The position numbers and the translations under genes were made by a program. From Phoronis australis (lineage: Eukaryota; Phoronida; Phoronidae): a stretch of DNA of 64,000 nt. This document shows, one piece after another, positions 15,001 through 24,010 of the stretch (position 1 is the first letter of the stretch; each line of letters starts with the position of its first letter). Under the pieces are notes generated by a model. That model worked only from the letters and a program-made list of their open reading frames with translations, did no database searches and was not told the DNA's origin. Where the stretch lies: the NCBI GenBank assembly GCA_002633005.1, contig NMRA01000151.1, forward strand, positions 540,400-604,399. Reading direction: 5' to 3'.

Positions 15001-16030
15001 TGAAAGGCCAGGAAATAGAAGGTAAGTGGAAAAATATGATTACAGAAATGGAATTGCTTTAGCAATGACGAAAACAATTGAAAATGAGCCGCTGGGATAA
15101 TACTGAGGGAACTGGTGCATTTTGAAATATGTTTACCTTCATCAGTGAATGGGAAACAATTTTCGCGCTAATTATAAGTGTTAACCTTTTGCGCCCTACG
15201 CGTCGTCACGATGTGAATGACTAGCCAACTGTAAAGTTGCACTAATTCACAATGTTGCGGTGAACACAAAGAAACGAACTGTTTAATTCAAAAGAAAACA
15301 AAATCAAGAAAGGCATTGCAGTCTCATGAATCCCGAATGGTGTTAGTTTTTCGAGACTGGCCTTTATACTTGACAATATTTATAAAAATTAAATATTAAT
15401 TTCTTTCCGCGTGTCTAAGCATAAAATGTTCGTGACTGCGGGTTACAGGTTTATTAACCCTTTTATTAAATATTCATTCGTCTTGGAAGTCGGTCTACTT
15501 CGTGTTCATTAGTGGTGAATTTGATGTCACGGGTTGGTATGCACGGCTTATGGGTGTGGACTAAGATTCTTCAAAGAATTGAGGAGAACAAAAGCAATAT
15601 CTGTTAATATATAAGGACACACTGCTTAATTTCCAGACGTGCTTTCTATCGAAGTTAAGTCTAACGACGGTTTAAGGGCATGCTCGTGCAGACTGGAAGG
15701 AAGGCGTCGGTAGCGTTCTTAACGGTCACGGGGGGAAAATCTTGTAAATATTTTATAGGGTTCAAATACCAACGTTTAAAATTGATGAATAATACAGTTT
15801 TTATCAGGTGTAATACACCATGTTCGCAGGCACGGGAAATATTAAGTCTGTCAGGCAATACTGATTACCAATGCAATTTTGCGTATATTTAACTTATATA
15901 TTGTACATTTGAAATGCTAAATTACTGTATTTTAAATAAACATCAAAACTTACCTATGGCCAAATGCTTGGAGTGGGTGTGAAAACTGCAGATGGTAATT
16001 TGGAATAAGTTTTGTCGGTTTTATCGACAT
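870..16030 (-). CDS. PRDM14: PRDM14 (PR/SET-domain zinc-finger regulator), gene span, 3' end outside window
   Basis: Gene span; exons are listed separately. Six minus-strand exons join with matching phases into 344 codons: N-terminal region with the block [20 protein letters not shown], a PR/SET domain ([45 protein letters not shown]) and zinc fingers 1-3, including [20 protein letters not shown]. These blocks match PRDM14 as I remember it from vertebrates. Known role: a DNA-binding nuclear regulator that represses targets through CBFA2T co-repressors and supports pluripotency and germ cells in mammals; its PR domain is not thought to be an active methyltransferase. In invertebrates the role is less settled. 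Vertebrate PRDM14 has six fingers, so three or so are missing only because the window ends. The N-terminal region (about 115 residues before the PR domain) is shorter than the human one. Assignment is firm; the first exon is the least certain part. Confidence 0.93.
997..4058 (-). other. PRDM14 intron 5
   Basis: Three kilobases between the finger 1 and finger 2-3 exons. It contains an AAT microsatellite at 3018-3150. Plus-strand open frames at 1849-2034 and 2031-2219 have no recognisable motif. I see no other gene. Confidence 0.8.
3018..3150. repeat. AAT microsatellite with interruptions
   Basis: About 130 bases dominated by AAT/TAA triplets, pure at 3018-3085 and degenerate afterwards (AGT, ACT, GAT triplets). 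It lies inside a PRDM14 intron. The plus frame reads as asparagine runs and the minus frame as leucine runs; both are artefacts of the repeat. Confidence 0.95.
4059..4188 (-). CDS. PRDM14: PRDM14 exon 5 (zinc finger 1 and start of finger 2)
   Basis: The acceptor AG is at 4190-4189 and the donor AAG/GTAAAT at 4058. Finger 1 is [20 protein letters not shown] followed by LKYTRC, a C2HC-like variant known from PRDM14. After the linker VDQGDRKF the exon gives the first half of finger 2 (PCHLCSR). It ends with AG, and the G of exon 6 completes the arginine codon. Confidence 0.95.
4660..4927 (-). CDS. PRDM14: PRDM14 exon 4 (second half of PR/SET domain)
   Basis: The acceptor is CAATTTCCAG at 4928 and the donor GTGAGT at 4659. 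The exon encodes [49 protein letters not shown] and the linker [13 protein letters not shown]. The catalytic NHxxxPN motif of active SET enzymes is absent, as in PRDM14 generally. The exon ends with one base (T), and exon 5 starts with CT, giving serine. Frames beyond the donor run into a stop and are intronic. Confidence 0.95.
5429..5589 (-). CDS. PRDM14: PRDM14 exon 3 (first half of PR/SET domain)
   Basis: The acceptor is TTATTCACAG at 5590 and the donor GTTTGT at 5428. The exon encodes the start of the PR/SET fold: [20 protein letters not shown], then GK, and ends at MWE. The RFGPFxGK loop is typical of PRDM proteins. The exon ends on a codon boundary, and joining to exon 4 gives MWEVFRDNKL, the expected continuation. 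The upstream intron is 8.9 kb and the downstream intron 501 bp. Confidence 0.95.
9865..10195 (-). pseudogene. LINE 3'-end relic, C-terminal part of reverse-transcriptase ORF
   Basis: The minus-strand frame reads [20 protein letters not shown], then CPCGTG-like cysteines ([17 protein letters not shown]) and LRRQTWP. This is the C-terminal region of a common class of non-LTR retrotransposon ORF2 proteins (RTGHC...H..R, CxCG...T..H.L..C). It ends in a GAA-rich tail (CTTCTTCTTC on the plus strand at 9919-9928). Only the C-terminus is present, so it is a 5'-truncated dead copy. Its upstream end abuts a second, oppositely oriented copy at 10196. Confidence 0.75.
10196..10300 (+). pseudogene. second LINE 3'-end relic, opposite orientation
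   Basis: The plus strand here repeats the last about 95 bases of the neighbouring minus-strand LINE relic: GPDGIIA..., then [11 protein letters not shown], then a GAAGAAGAAGATGATGAC tail. The matching minus-strand part is GPTASLQ..., DHLSYLAW and a GAA-rich tail at 9919-10010. Together they form an inverted repeat with a spacer of roughly 190 bp. No coding capacity remains. Confidence 0.7.
10646..10757. repeat. tandem duplication, 57-bp unit, two copies
   Basis: Unit 1 (10646-10702) and unit 2 (10703 to about 10757) share AATATTTCAAGAAA, AAAAGCAAACTTT and ATGAAACT with scattered differences. It is intronic and non-coding. Confidence 0.75.
14499..14767 (-). CDS. PRDM14: PRDM14 exon 2 (conserved N-terminal block)
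   Basis: The acceptor is a good pyrimidine tract ending TTTTCTTCCAG at 14768, and the donor is G then GTACGT at 14498. The exon encodes about 90 residues with a proline-rich part and the block [15 protein letters not shown], which resembles the FTEEDL...VLYG block before the PR domain of vertebrate PRDM14. It ends with one base (G), and exon 3 starts with GT, giving glycine and then IGLFQTSF. The frame stays open 5' of the acceptor for another 100 bases but contains no ATG, so an internal exon is more likely than a first exon. If exon 1 is wrong, the ATG inside this exon (MQARYV) would be the next candidate start. Confidence 0.85.
14768..15953 (-). other. PRDM14 intron 1 (predicted)
   Basis: Sequence between the predicted first exon and exon 2. 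It shows AT-rich DNA with nothing recognisable. If exon 1 is wrong, the 5' UTR or promoter may lie here instead. Confidence 0.5.
15954..16030 (-). CDS. PRDM14: PRDM14 exon 1 (predicted start)
   Basis: An ATG at 16030-16028 opens 25 codons ending in the residues LQAFGH, followed by a textbook donor (AG then GTAAGT, intron from 15953). The exon ends with two bases of a codon. The next exon starts with the single base needed to complete a serine codon, so the phase fits. A second frame through the same bases runs to a stop exactly at the donor and is rejected. No homology supports this short peptide; the case rests on start, phase and donor. Intron 1 would be about 1.2 kb. Upstream sequence (16031 onward) is presumably 5' UTR and promoter. 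Confidence 0.6.
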
Positions 16031-16854
16031 TGTTGAAACTACCTTGTTCTTGTACTCCGCTTCCCAAATGTGCAAAACTGCTGAATAACAGTTCGCTTGA
16101 GTGACGAATAGTATCGGTTGGGTAAACTGATTGAGTTCCGATTCGACAAAGCGTATTATACATTTCCGATTGGATCAACAGCCATCCTCCTGCCACACGC
16201 ATGCGCACTTCTTCAAATAGTGTGTAATTGGCTCGAATGATCCTGAGGGCCAACGCAGATGAAAAGCTTTCAACTTTGGTGACTGCATCAAATCAAAGTT
16301 AGCGGAGCTCAAACATCACGTACAGGTGTGGTGTGAACTTCTGAATGAACCACTGACTTTTTCATCCAATGTCTGTTATGTTTTCACAGCCTTGACGTAG
16401 CTGACAGTGCATGCAACTTTCACTTGAGGAAGCCAGTTGACACCATAGCCCCAGCTCCGTCTGTGATGGCTCGAAGGTGTCGCTTTTTACCAACTATGAC
16501 ATTGATAATCACAATAATGACACTCACATGCCCGTATTCAGGGGGTGCGACGGCTGCAAATTGGTCCCCTCTCCCACCAGCATTTGGGGTCTGCTCATGA
16601 AACCGAGAATGGAGAGCTGCCGTAATTTAGTTTCCTGCTGAGTCTGGAGATTTTGATGTAAACGACTAAGGACTGTCGGGCACTGGGGCGACGATCATCG
16701 ATTGGCCGGGAGAGGGGCTTGAGACAAATCACGTGGTCAGCTAGTCACAATTTCTCACTTTAGAAGAGCCTTTAGCATACGAACACGAATGGCAATAAAA
16801 ATATATTAAAATAACATTACGAAGAACATTACGGTAGTTTTGATAACAGTTGCC
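16031..16854. other. 5' flank of PRDM14, no gene seen
   Basis: Upstream of the predicted PRDM14 start. An inverted CCAAT box (ATTGG) is at about 16699-16703. I see no clear TATA box or coding signal. Confidence 0.4.
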
Positions 16855-17375
16855 GTGATAATGCATAATAAATGATAACCATAACAACAGCAACAATACC
16901 TACATTAACATTCCGCCATATCAACTAATACTTCTACTGCTGCCGCTGGCTGATGCTGCTGTTGTTGTTTCCCAGGCTGCTGCTGAAGGTGTTCATGTAT
17001 TTAATGACAATACTATTACTATGCATATTCCACTATTGCTACAGTTACTATTAGTACTGCTTATAAGAATAATAATAATGATATAGATAACAGTATGATT
17101 AATACAAGTTGATTATTGTAATCTTACTTGTATAGTTATAGCAATGGTGATAATGAGAATATTAATTGTATGACAATAACAACGCTAAAAAATGATAATA
17201 ATTATTATTATTACAGGTACTTTAATTATAATTATCATTATTGTTGTAGAGAAATGTAGTAGAATGATAAATAATAGCAAAAGGGATGTAAATCATAATA
17301 ATTGTAATAATTGATAGCTGTTATTATTATTGTTGTTGCTGTTATTTTTTGTTGTTATTATTACTTATTCCACTA
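16855..17375. repeat. triplet-rich low-complexity tract
   Basis: About 500 bases enriched in AAT/ATT, GTT and GCT triplets on both strands, for example runs of AATAATAAT near 17070 and ATTATTATT near 17205 and 17325. This is a degenerate, interrupted microsatellite. Confidence 0.8.
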
Positions 17376-20300
17376 CATTTTTCAACTCTTGGCGTTGCTG
17401 TCGCACGCTCACCCAAACTAAATCCGCATGTGACTCTGTACTAAAGGTACTTGGCTAATGATTATGTATGTAAAAAGAATCAAAAGTCGATGTTTAACGT
17501 TGACTTAAAATCCGTGAAAAAACTTGTTATAGTACCAGTATTATCGTTTCAAAAACCGACATGACCTGTTTTGCGCGAACAAAATAGTTAAATACTAGTG
17601 CATCGCGCACACGAAGAACTTGGAGCGGAATTTCAACGCTGTTATGGAACCGTAATTAGTTTGTTGCGTGTACATGTAGGGTCTTACAACAGAAGTGATA
17701 CCGTTTGGGATCGTTACTGTTGTATGCACACATATCATACTCCAGTGAACTATACAGTGGAAAAAACGTTTCATGGAAGGATATTAAGTACACAAAGCAC
17801 ACCTCCACCGTCAATAAGTTGCGATTTCACGAGTCCGGTGCATTATTTTTATGCTTGTAAGATGGACTGCATATCAACGCCCGGCCATCAACGTCCTTCT
17901 TTCCAGTAATCGAATGTATACTGCCTGTGTATAATTATATCAATGTGTGGGCAAAAACTTGTATCGCTTTTTGATCAATTTCTTAAGTTGCCATCAACAG
18001 TTATCAAACATGAAATGTATGCTATAGCAGTCCAACTTCATTATGTTCTACAAAAAACTCAATATTTGTATAAGTCATCGGGAAAACGTCTATCACAATG
18101 TACATTGCTGTAAGTGATATAAAGATGCTGAAGACATGCTTGAATTTTAGTGTAAAGGAGTTTTATCGACAATTTGGCAGCAAACGTTGGTCTAACATTT
18201 ACAAAAAGGGCCAGTTATGGTAGTCTCAGGTGGACACCTAAACGGTGGAATTCGAACATATTCGAGTGAAGCAACGTGTTTGTTTTTGTAATAGTTAGTA
18301 TATTACTGTCGCCGACCACAGAGGTAGACAAACACACTATCTAAATGGTTTGTTTTTATGAAATAGAATTAGAACGTTTAGTCTATGTTACCTAAAGACT
18401 ATTTCTTGTATTTATTTTCTATTTCTTGCAACTAAAATAGCATGTTTGACAACAAAAGTATGCTGACCATTCAACCAATGTTATCTTAGAATACAAGAGG
18501 ACATTTTTGAAAATACAGCAATTCTATTACGTGTTTATTTATTCTACGTTAAATACCCCAAATATTGTGGATGTGACTCAGCCGAGTTGTTAAACCAAGC
18601 AAGCAGTGAAGTATCCGAAGGACCCTTTTTCGGAAGGGGATTAGCACAGTTGAAATATCGATTCCTATTCACCAAGATGAAATGACTTGTTATTGTATTC
18701 ACTAGGTAAAGTGGTAAATGGTGAGGGCATTCCTACACCAATTTTCAACAAATATTTGGGTAAACTGATCATCCGCAGAGCTGATTTGAAAGAAAAAAAA
18801 GGGATGATATGACGATACAAGTAGTCACAACACAGAAAGTAAGACGTGATCGCAATAAAGTCAATGATTACATACCTTGGCAATATCTCCCACGCCTTCG
18901 AAACCCCCAACACGACTATAAATGGCAGGGGCGGATCGAGAACTTTTATTGCTGCATCTGCAAACTGATAACCCCCAACTCTGCTCATGCTCAAATTGAT
19001 AAAACAAGTGAACATAGTAAGAATGGGCATATTATAGAACAAACAATACTCGTCTCATTTTGAATAATAGACACCATGTCTGTAGCCACCCTCACCCCGC
19101 ATTTAGATTCATCCCGGCGGGCGATCGTTGCGGGTCAGGACCCAAATCGCTTCGGAAGAATCCGTCTGCGACGGGAGTGCAGGACGGCGAAAATGATTAT
19201 GTCCGTTGACGGATGATACACGAACATACAGTAGCTGTCAATCAACGCAGAGAATGGAGAATAAATCAAAAGTGGAGAAAAGATGTGTTGCTGAGCATAG
19301 CCATGGTCTGTGACAAATGTTGGCAACGGCACCCAGTGGTCAGTTTTTCTTTTTGTTAGTCTTGCTGGCACAGCTACCCGTTCTGCACTAACGCTGACTA
19401 AAATCCGCAACTTCTGCCACCCGTCACCACCCACTGGGGGGAGGGGGGTGGGTACAAGACAGTAGCGTCGCTGAGCTCACCCATGGCTTTCAGATCAACT
19501 AAATTTCACCACTGTTGTAGAGTAGTATTTTGTCGTTTGTAATTACACAAAAATACTGTTTCTAGCCCTAAGAATGGTTTTCAAAAAACGTTAGATAATC
19601 TCAGATGAAATTGTACACTGGTAATCTCAGCTGGTCTAAATGCCAATTACTGCAATTAATTTGTAATCAGGGAAGTCACACGTTATATTATGATCATTGA
19701 GGATGACGTGGGGATTTCGCAAGTGGACAAATTGACATGTGGCCTTTCAAGTGATGATAGCGCTGAGAGCCCCCGCGATGCCAGGGGCGGACGTAATTTC
19801 GGGGAGCCGAGATTAGTCGATGATGTGACCCTCCCGACTAATTGCCCATTTAGTTAAACAGATAAGAAATTATTTAAAGAAAGAAATGGTGGACAGCAAA
19901 TATGGTCGTTCTTCCACGAAGTGCTTTTCGTAAAAATCACTTCGTACGACAAATACATTTTCGGCCATCACCGTGGGAGAGTTTCAGTCACGTGCAGCAA
20001 TACTCTGGAAATTTTTTTTCTAGTGAAACTCCGATCAACGTGTAACAGGAGTGGCGATGGAATGTCAATACCCGCACCTGAAACAATTCGGGTGTTTTCG
20101 TGTAGCTCCTCAATAGTAACAGGCAATGACCGACCTCCACCACCCCTCGACCACCCTCCAATTGGTTGAGTGTATTTAACGTCATCACAAGTGAGAAGAA
20201 TTCATGTACAATCACAATACATGTAGCTATAGGCCTACTTGTCCACAAAACAAGTCCATTCAATGTGTCCGATTAAAGCGAACCTCGTCAAGACTGATAA

Positions 20301-21203
20301 GCAAGCAATCAAAATATTTAATGAGCAGATACAACCCCAAGCTAAAGTTTTCGAGTTTTTTCACACGTTTGACAGAAACAACAATTATAAAAGCAAATTT
20401 CATGTGCCCGTTGATCAGCAAGCGCAATTCTAGGCAACACGAGATGCTCGCCAGTGGACCATCATCGGCAGCGCGAGAAATCACAATTTCTACAGTTGAA
20501 CGGCAGCTAATAAAATGGGATGGACTCATAAATATTATCTTGCATCTTATCTACGCCATTCGATTATCCCATGGAGCGGGATGTTTCGGAAAAATCCGTC
20601 GTTGATAAAAAAACGAACACTTGTCTACACTACACAACTAACTAGTTTCAAACTAATGCTATGCAAGTTTTCAAAATCAATTATTTGAAAGTACAGAAAA
20701 GTCACAATGCAAGGGATCCATAGAGATCAGATTAAAAGAAAATGCATGAAGATATCCAACATGAATAAAGCACGTAATTATCATCCCCAATGACAGTGTA
20801 GATCTGAGTCATTGAAAAAAACCCAAAAGATCTGAGAAAATAGCTGTGTCTATTCTACAACAAAAATCCAGATGTCAAGTCATTGTGTTATTCCGGCAAC
20901 GATACAAAGATGTGTTCCTACCGTAAGCGAGCTAGTTGTGATATATTGTCGCACTCGACTCACAGTGTCGACTCTTTATATAATGTGTTTTGACTCATTC
21001 TATATACGTTCTGTCGGACCCATTATGTTCACTTTGACCCACTACGGTCATTTTTGTTTTTCATTTGTTAGTTTAGGTTTCAAAAATTATAGTTGAAAAA
21101 GACTGTTTAAAATATGAATTACGTTTCGATCAGTTGTGTTGGCATTAATTATGATAATTAAAGGCGATGCCTCGGCGCGTTGCTACTTGGGAACCAGGTA
21201 TGC
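17376..21203. other. no recognisable gene
   Basis: Open frames of 60-130 codons occur (17598-17909 plus, 18665-19042 minus, 20204-20605 plus), but none shows a domain, convincing start or splice context. Two short stretches (CAGGGGCGGATC near 18929 and CAGGGGCGGACG near 19783) resemble the ends of the miniature elements at 21204 and 28328 but have no partner end. Confidence 0.6.
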
Positions 21204-21599
21204 CATAGGCGGATTTAGGGGAGGGGGGGCAGGCGTTTCCGTCGACTGCTCCATTGTGCAATGAAGAAAATTACTTCATTTTTTAAAGAGATTGGAACCT
21301 GAGTGACGATGAAAAAACAAAAGCTGCTGGTAAGATGTGAATTTTAATCGAAGCCTTAGTGAACCACTCAGGAATTCATAATTTTCTCTTTGTCAAACCT
21401 TAACTTAAGACGATTTCCAAAGCAATCCCGTCATTATTGCCAACACGAAAAACGGATTTGGTCTTTTGGGCAATTGAAGACTATTTTAAATACAACAAAT
21501 TTGTTACGAACCGATTGCACAAAATATAAAACGTGTAATAAGCATGACAAAAAAGTAGGTTTCGCGCGCAAACGCTGTGGACCGTAAACAAGTAGGAGT

Positions 21600-21690
21600 T
21601 TAGTCTTGGGGGTGTATTGGTAAATCACGCGCTCTATCTGCCAGATCGCGAGTTCGAGTATGCAGTTTTTCCTGTTTGACACGTTCTCCG
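21600..21690 (+). repeat. possible tRNA-derived SINE head
   Basis: GGGGTGTATTGGTAAATCACGCGCTC-like sequence followed by CAGATCGCGAGTTCGAGT resembles a tRNA half with A-box-like and B-box-like (GAGTTCGAGT) motifs, then unrelated sequence and a long poly-T. The cloverleaf is incomplete, so it is not a functional tRNA gene. It sits inside the element at 21204-21910. Confidence 0.4.
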
Positions 21691-21725
21691 TTTTTTTTTT
21701 TTTTTTTTTNNNNNTTTTTTTTTTT
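21691..21725. repeat. poly-T tract with a 5-N assembly gap
   Basis: Runs of T flank five Ns at 21710-21714, so the true length of the homopolymer is unknown. Confidence 0.95.
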
Positions 21726-21915
21726 GTCTTTTTTCTTGGATAATATTTCAGGAATCAAGGAAAATGCTTGATTTGTAGAGGAAAAAACAGAAAAAATTTC
21801 CCGACATCCCCTCATTCATTGCTATGCGCATCTACAATCGTGGTTGGTGCAAATGCCGCTCACAGACAAAATGTTGGGCACCCCCTTGTGATATTCTAGA
21901 TCCGCCACTGTATGC

Positions 21916-23899
21916 TGTCATAAGTTTTAACTTAACCCGCGTTTAACTACTCAAAAGACGAAATGAGAAATGGGTTAGAAAAACTTTGCAGTTCGTTATT
22001 GTTTATGACCATACCCGACGCCTATAATGACCCACCGGGGCAAGCCGGTTGGTTTCCAGCAGTGCTGTTGTGATAAATTTTTAGGTACAAGTATATGTAC
22101 GACCGAAGCCCAGCGTATTATCTTGTTCGTTTACGTGTCACAACACCACGAAACACCGATCGCGTGAGGCTGCGTTTTTTGACGCAACCAAACAGTAAAA
22201 GGCGCAAATTGACTCGATGAGTGCGTCCACTTGGACGCAACTTTTTGTTCAAAAGTTGTGATAAATAAAGCTAAAGACAAATGAAAACTACTTGGTTCTT
22301 TTCTTTGATTACCATACCGTCCAGCTAGATTGTTTTCTGCGAAGCCAAACGCATGGCATCGTACATGTAGGTCCGTAAGTAGGTCATCACAACGCAGGTC
22401 AGAATATCCCGTTACAATTTTTTCGATAGGGGTTAGACTCAATAACGCAATGGCTTCGAAATGGGTGAATGTTATGAAATAGCAAACTTGTCTAATACTT
22501 AGCGAGTGTGTTTTTAATGATTTCGGGATAAAGTTTTATGGACCCCAAAGAATTCAAATAGACCCCCAAAAATATTGGAAGGTGTTTTAGGAAGACTAAG
22601 GCGAACAGTGACGATGTGTAGAAGCTACATTGAATATGAAAAAGGTGGTGTACTGCGTCTACGTGCATTTACACCCCATTACACCACTTGTCTCCAGCAA
22701 AAACAGATTATCAGTTCTTTCTACCTGCAGAACCCATGTAACGAGGACGGGAGGTTTCAATGTACTTGTACAAAACAGCGTTTAACACCTTTTCTGCTCC
22801 ATGTATCACAATACCAGCAATTTCACACTGGTGATGTAGCAAGACCCCACGGAAAATGCAAACCCCTTGAAACTTCCAGCTATGAAAGTCATCACGTTCC
22901 ACGTTTCCTTGTGCGAAGAATGATTGTTCGCAACTGCGAAGTCGCTGCTACTGATAAAGCGGGAGAATTTCTAGCCTAGCCGATGGAGACTGTTTCTTCA
23001 GCTCTGGGACTTTAACAGAACGAAAACGTTTTTGCGTTCACGTTACATTCGAGAGCGCCAATATGAAGTCTACCATTAAAAAGGATTAGTAATATTTTGA
23101 AAATTAATCCTCGCTATTTAGAATAGTGATGTTCATTTACTAACTTAGAATTTGTATATAAATTGGCATATAAAATTGTTCTCCTGAATACCACCAGGTG
23201 TCAACTAAATACAATTATCTTAATAGTCTATCCATCCTGCGAGCACAATCTGCTGTGTAGGCCTACATGTACTTCGATCTGGCTACGTCAGAGTATTTGC
23301 ATTCATGCATAGACGTTGTTATAATTTGTAAATGTTCCATAAAATTGGTCTGCGGCATTTATTGATTTTACCGCGAAACATCTCCATACATTGTATTTGG
23401 CACTTCAGAAGTTGTCCCATCTTGCGCACATTGGGCTTCTGCGTGTTTTCGTTATATTTTTCTTAACTTCTTGCAAAGGCAGTCGTTGTCATTAGAATGA
23501 AAAGACACAAAAGGTTTGAAAGTGATAACGTCTACTTATCTACAAAATCCTCAATGAAAGTGATCGAAAGCCTAGATTAGGTTTCTATATCGAGTCTTGA
23601 GCAAAACTGTAAAACCGATTGTGCCAAAGTGGAGAACAAAGAAAGGAACTGCTTCCATGTTTTGAATAAAATGATGTAATAATTGAAGAAACAGTGCTCT
23701 TTCTGTAAAGCACGCGAAGTCTACGGAGAGGTTGTTTCGCAAAGTCCGAAATACTCCATTTGTCGCTTCTCGGCAAGCAATAACAGTCAACTGTGGCATT
23801 GCTCTTCAATTCTCTGCTTTTCAGGAATAAGAAAAACACGCCTGTCTCCTAATAAAGTGTGCCCAAAACGGGCTGAATTTCACCAGGGTTTGCTGCGAT
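21916..23899. other. no recognisable gene
   Basis: The longest plus-strand frame (22575-22979, 134 codons, beginning at a non-ATG codon) has several cysteines but no domain pattern. Nothing else stands out. Confidence 0.5.
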
Positions 23900-24010
23900 A
23901 TGAGTGAGGGTGCGTTGGGTTTCGGGGGTGGCTTGAAGCCTGGAAAGGCCTGGCCGGGAGCGTTGGGTGACCCTGTAGCATGCGATGCTCGGGCGGGAAC
24001 CACTTTGATA
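23900..24010 (-). pseudogene. DIRS-like gag fragment (zinc-knuckle tail)
   Basis: The minus strand reads PSIACYRVTQRSRPGLS, which parallels PSLTCYRATQQSRPGPS in the gag of the DIRS-type element at 34.7-38.2 kb (about 37440-37480). The nucleotide match extends over about 100 bases (GCTACAGGG..ACCCAAC.., TCCCGGCCAGG). It is a short, isolated, decayed fragment of the same or a sister family. Confidence 0.7.

Larger units (their letters stand above)
21204..21910. mobile_element. hAT-like non-autonomous element, 5-bp target duplication (copy B, with nested insertion)
   Basis: The left end is CATAGGCGGATTTAGG. The right end, read inverted, is CAGTGGCGGATCTAG. The direct repeat TATGC flanks both ends (21199-21203 and 21911-21915). 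The related copy at 28328-28652 is 325 bp, so this 707-bp copy has gained sequence, apparently the tRNA-like stretch and poly-T around 21600-21740. Both share TGTTGGGC(A/T)CCCCC near the right end. No coding sequence. CA-starting ends with 5-bp duplications suggest a hAT-type element, but no transposase is present to confirm it. Confidence 0.75.

Noticed and set aside
15954-16253. 99-codon minus-strand frame overlapping predicted PRDM14 exon 1
   Set aside because: It opens at a non-ATG codon and stops exactly at the GTAAGT donor; the other frame joins PRDM14 exon 2 in phase.
18929-19795. CAGGGGCGGATC-like sequences as ends of one more hAT-like element
   Set aside because: Both are in the same orientation, so they cannot be the two ends of one element, and no partner end or target duplication was seen.
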